Part shown: positions 6,794-7,114 of the stretch, piece by piece
How the letters are laid out: every line of letters starts with the position of its first letter
How positions within the stretch are numbered: the stretch's first letter is position 1
Source of the DNA: CAZITB01 sp964542055
Lineage (GTDB): Bacteria > Planctomycetota > Phycisphaerae > Sedimentisphaerales > CAMDDF01
Length of the DNA stretch: 7,114 nucleotides
Direction of reading: 5' to 3'
Assembly (NCBI GenBank): GCA_964542055.1
Contig: CAZITB010000128.1
Location: 1 to 7,114, forward strand
Notes under the pieces: generated by a model
The model's database searches: none
What the model was told of the DNA's origin: nothing
Seen by the model: the letters and a program-made list of their open reading frames with translations, nothing else
Translations under genes and position numbers: made by a program

Positions 6794-6810
6794 AAATTTA
6801 TAAAATTTTT
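6792..6810. other. AT-only inverted repeat directly after gspF
   Basis: AAAAATTT (6792-6799) pairs with AAATTTTT (6803-6810) around a 3-base loop, starting within the gspF stop codon and followed by three more T. The stem contains no G-C pairs, so it would be a weak terminator at best; it may only slow transcription or protect the 3' end. Confidence 0.3.
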
Positions 6811-6817
6811 TTTAAAA

Positions 6818-6830
6818 ACAGATTATCTGT
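6818..6830. repeat. Palindrome ACAGAT-T-ATCTGT between gspF and the pilin gene
   Basis: Perfect 6-bp arms around one central base. Beyond one mismatch on each side, three further A-T pairs extend the dyad. The one-base centre suits a DNA-binding site better than an RNA hairpin. It lies about 50 bp upstream of the proposed pilin promoter, where an activator or repressor could act. No second copy noticed in the window. Confidence 0.3.
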
Positions 6831-6879
6831 GTTTGATTTTATGACGAAGTAATGATGTGTTTGTATTCTATGGATGGAA

Positions 6880-6907
6880 TTGGAAATAAAAAATGGAAAA
6901 ATATAAT
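6880..6907 (+). promoter_or_regulatory. Sigma-70-type promoter for the pilin gene
   Basis: TTGGAA (6880-6885, four of six matches) and an exact TATAAT (6902-6907) are separated by 16 bp. Transcription would start near 6914, leaving a leader of about 12 nt that begins at the GGAG ribosome site. Such a separate promoter fits the need for pilin in large excess over the motor and platform proteins. The -35 match is modest and the region is AT-rich, so chance is possible. I see no sigma-54 motif, which drives pilin genes in some Proteobacteria. Confidence 0.45.
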
Positions 6908-6913
6908 TTGTTT

Positions 6914-6917
6914 GGAG
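6914..6917 (+). promoter_or_regulatory. Shine-Dalgarno GGAG that sets the pilin start
   Basis: GGAG is eight bases upstream of the ATG at 6926. An in-frame ATG at 6893 would add 11 residues, but it lies upstream of the TATAAT box and would give an unusually long, less basic leader. Confidence 0.6.
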
Positions 6918-6925
6918 ACACAAAA

Positions 6926-7114
6926 ATGAAGGCAAGAAAAGGATTTACACTGGTTGAATTGATGGTTGTAGTATTGATCGTCGGTATCCTGGCAGCAGTA
7001 GCCATTCCGATGATGCAAGGTCGTATCGATGCTGCAAAATGGTCAGAAGGCAAAGCGGGTGCAGGCACAATTGCAAGCGCTTTACGTGCTTATTGTGCGG
7101 AAAAAGGAACAGCT
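6926..7114 (+). CDS. Type IV pilin-like protein (major pilin or pseudopilin), 3' end outside the window
   Basis: First 63 residues of a fibre subunit; the gene runs off the right edge. The class III leader is MKARKG, cut by prepilin peptidase after Gly6 so that Phe7 becomes the methylated first residue. Glu11 is the conserved Glu at mature position +5, and Pro28 is the conserved mature Pro22. Residues 7-27 form the hydrophobic helix that anchors the subunit in the membrane before assembly and packs in the fibre core. The following segment (QGRIDAAKWSEGKAGAGTIA) resembles planctomycete pilins as I recall them. Cys57 is the only cysteine so far. With gspE and gspF upstream it completes the ATPase, platform and subunit set. 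The missing C-terminal half would be needed to tell a major pilin from a GspG-type pseudopilin. Start chosen from the GGAG site and short basic leader. Confidence 0.92.
   Translation, partial: MKARKGFTLVELMVVVLIVGILAAVAIPMMQGRIDAAKWSEGKAGAGTIASALRAYCAEKGTA

Overview
The window reads as ordinary bacterial chromosome of moderate GC with very AT-rich intergenic gaps. Two features suggest Planctomycetota, perhaps a low-GC lineage of the Phycisphaerae type. One is the signal peptidase I, which carries a zinc-ribbon insert and a second large insert. The other is the type IV pilin-like protein, whose sequence just after the N-terminal helix (GRIDAAKWSEGKAGAGTIA) resembles planctomycete pilins as I remember them. 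This taxonomic placement is inference from recalled family patterns, not from a search.

Left arm, minus strand: a NUDIX hydrolase with an N-terminal helical domain (1584-2228) is followed after 57 bp by an unusually long signal peptidase I (12-1526). The short gap holds a near-consensus promoter (TTGCCA, 17 bp, TATACT), so lepB is probably transcribed from its own start with a leader of only about 16 nt. A 177-bp AT-rich divergent region (2229-2405) separates this arm from the plus-strand genes.

Right arm, plus strand: a hybrid histidine-kinase-like protein with a C-terminal receiver (2427-3638), then a GspE/PilB-type assembly ATPase (3733-5508), a GspF/PilC-type inner-membrane platform protein (5591-6793), and the first 63 codons of a type IV pilin-like protein (6926 to the window edge). 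The last three form the core of a type IV pilus or type II secretion machine: ATPase motor, membrane platform and fibre subunit. The pilin appears to have its own promoter with an exact TATAAT box.

The most notable observation is the kinase-like protein. The phospho-accepting histidine of the H-box is a tyrosine, and the N, G1 and G2 ATP-binding motifs are also degraded, while every key residue of the receiver is intact. It looks like a pseudokinase fused to a working receiver, placed directly upstream of a pilus/secretion motor. The motor has an MshEN-type N-terminal domain, the kind that binds cyclic di-GMP in related ATPases, with partly degenerate motifs. I see no mobile element, CRISPR array, tRNA or rRNA, and no gene-free stretch longer than 300 bases.
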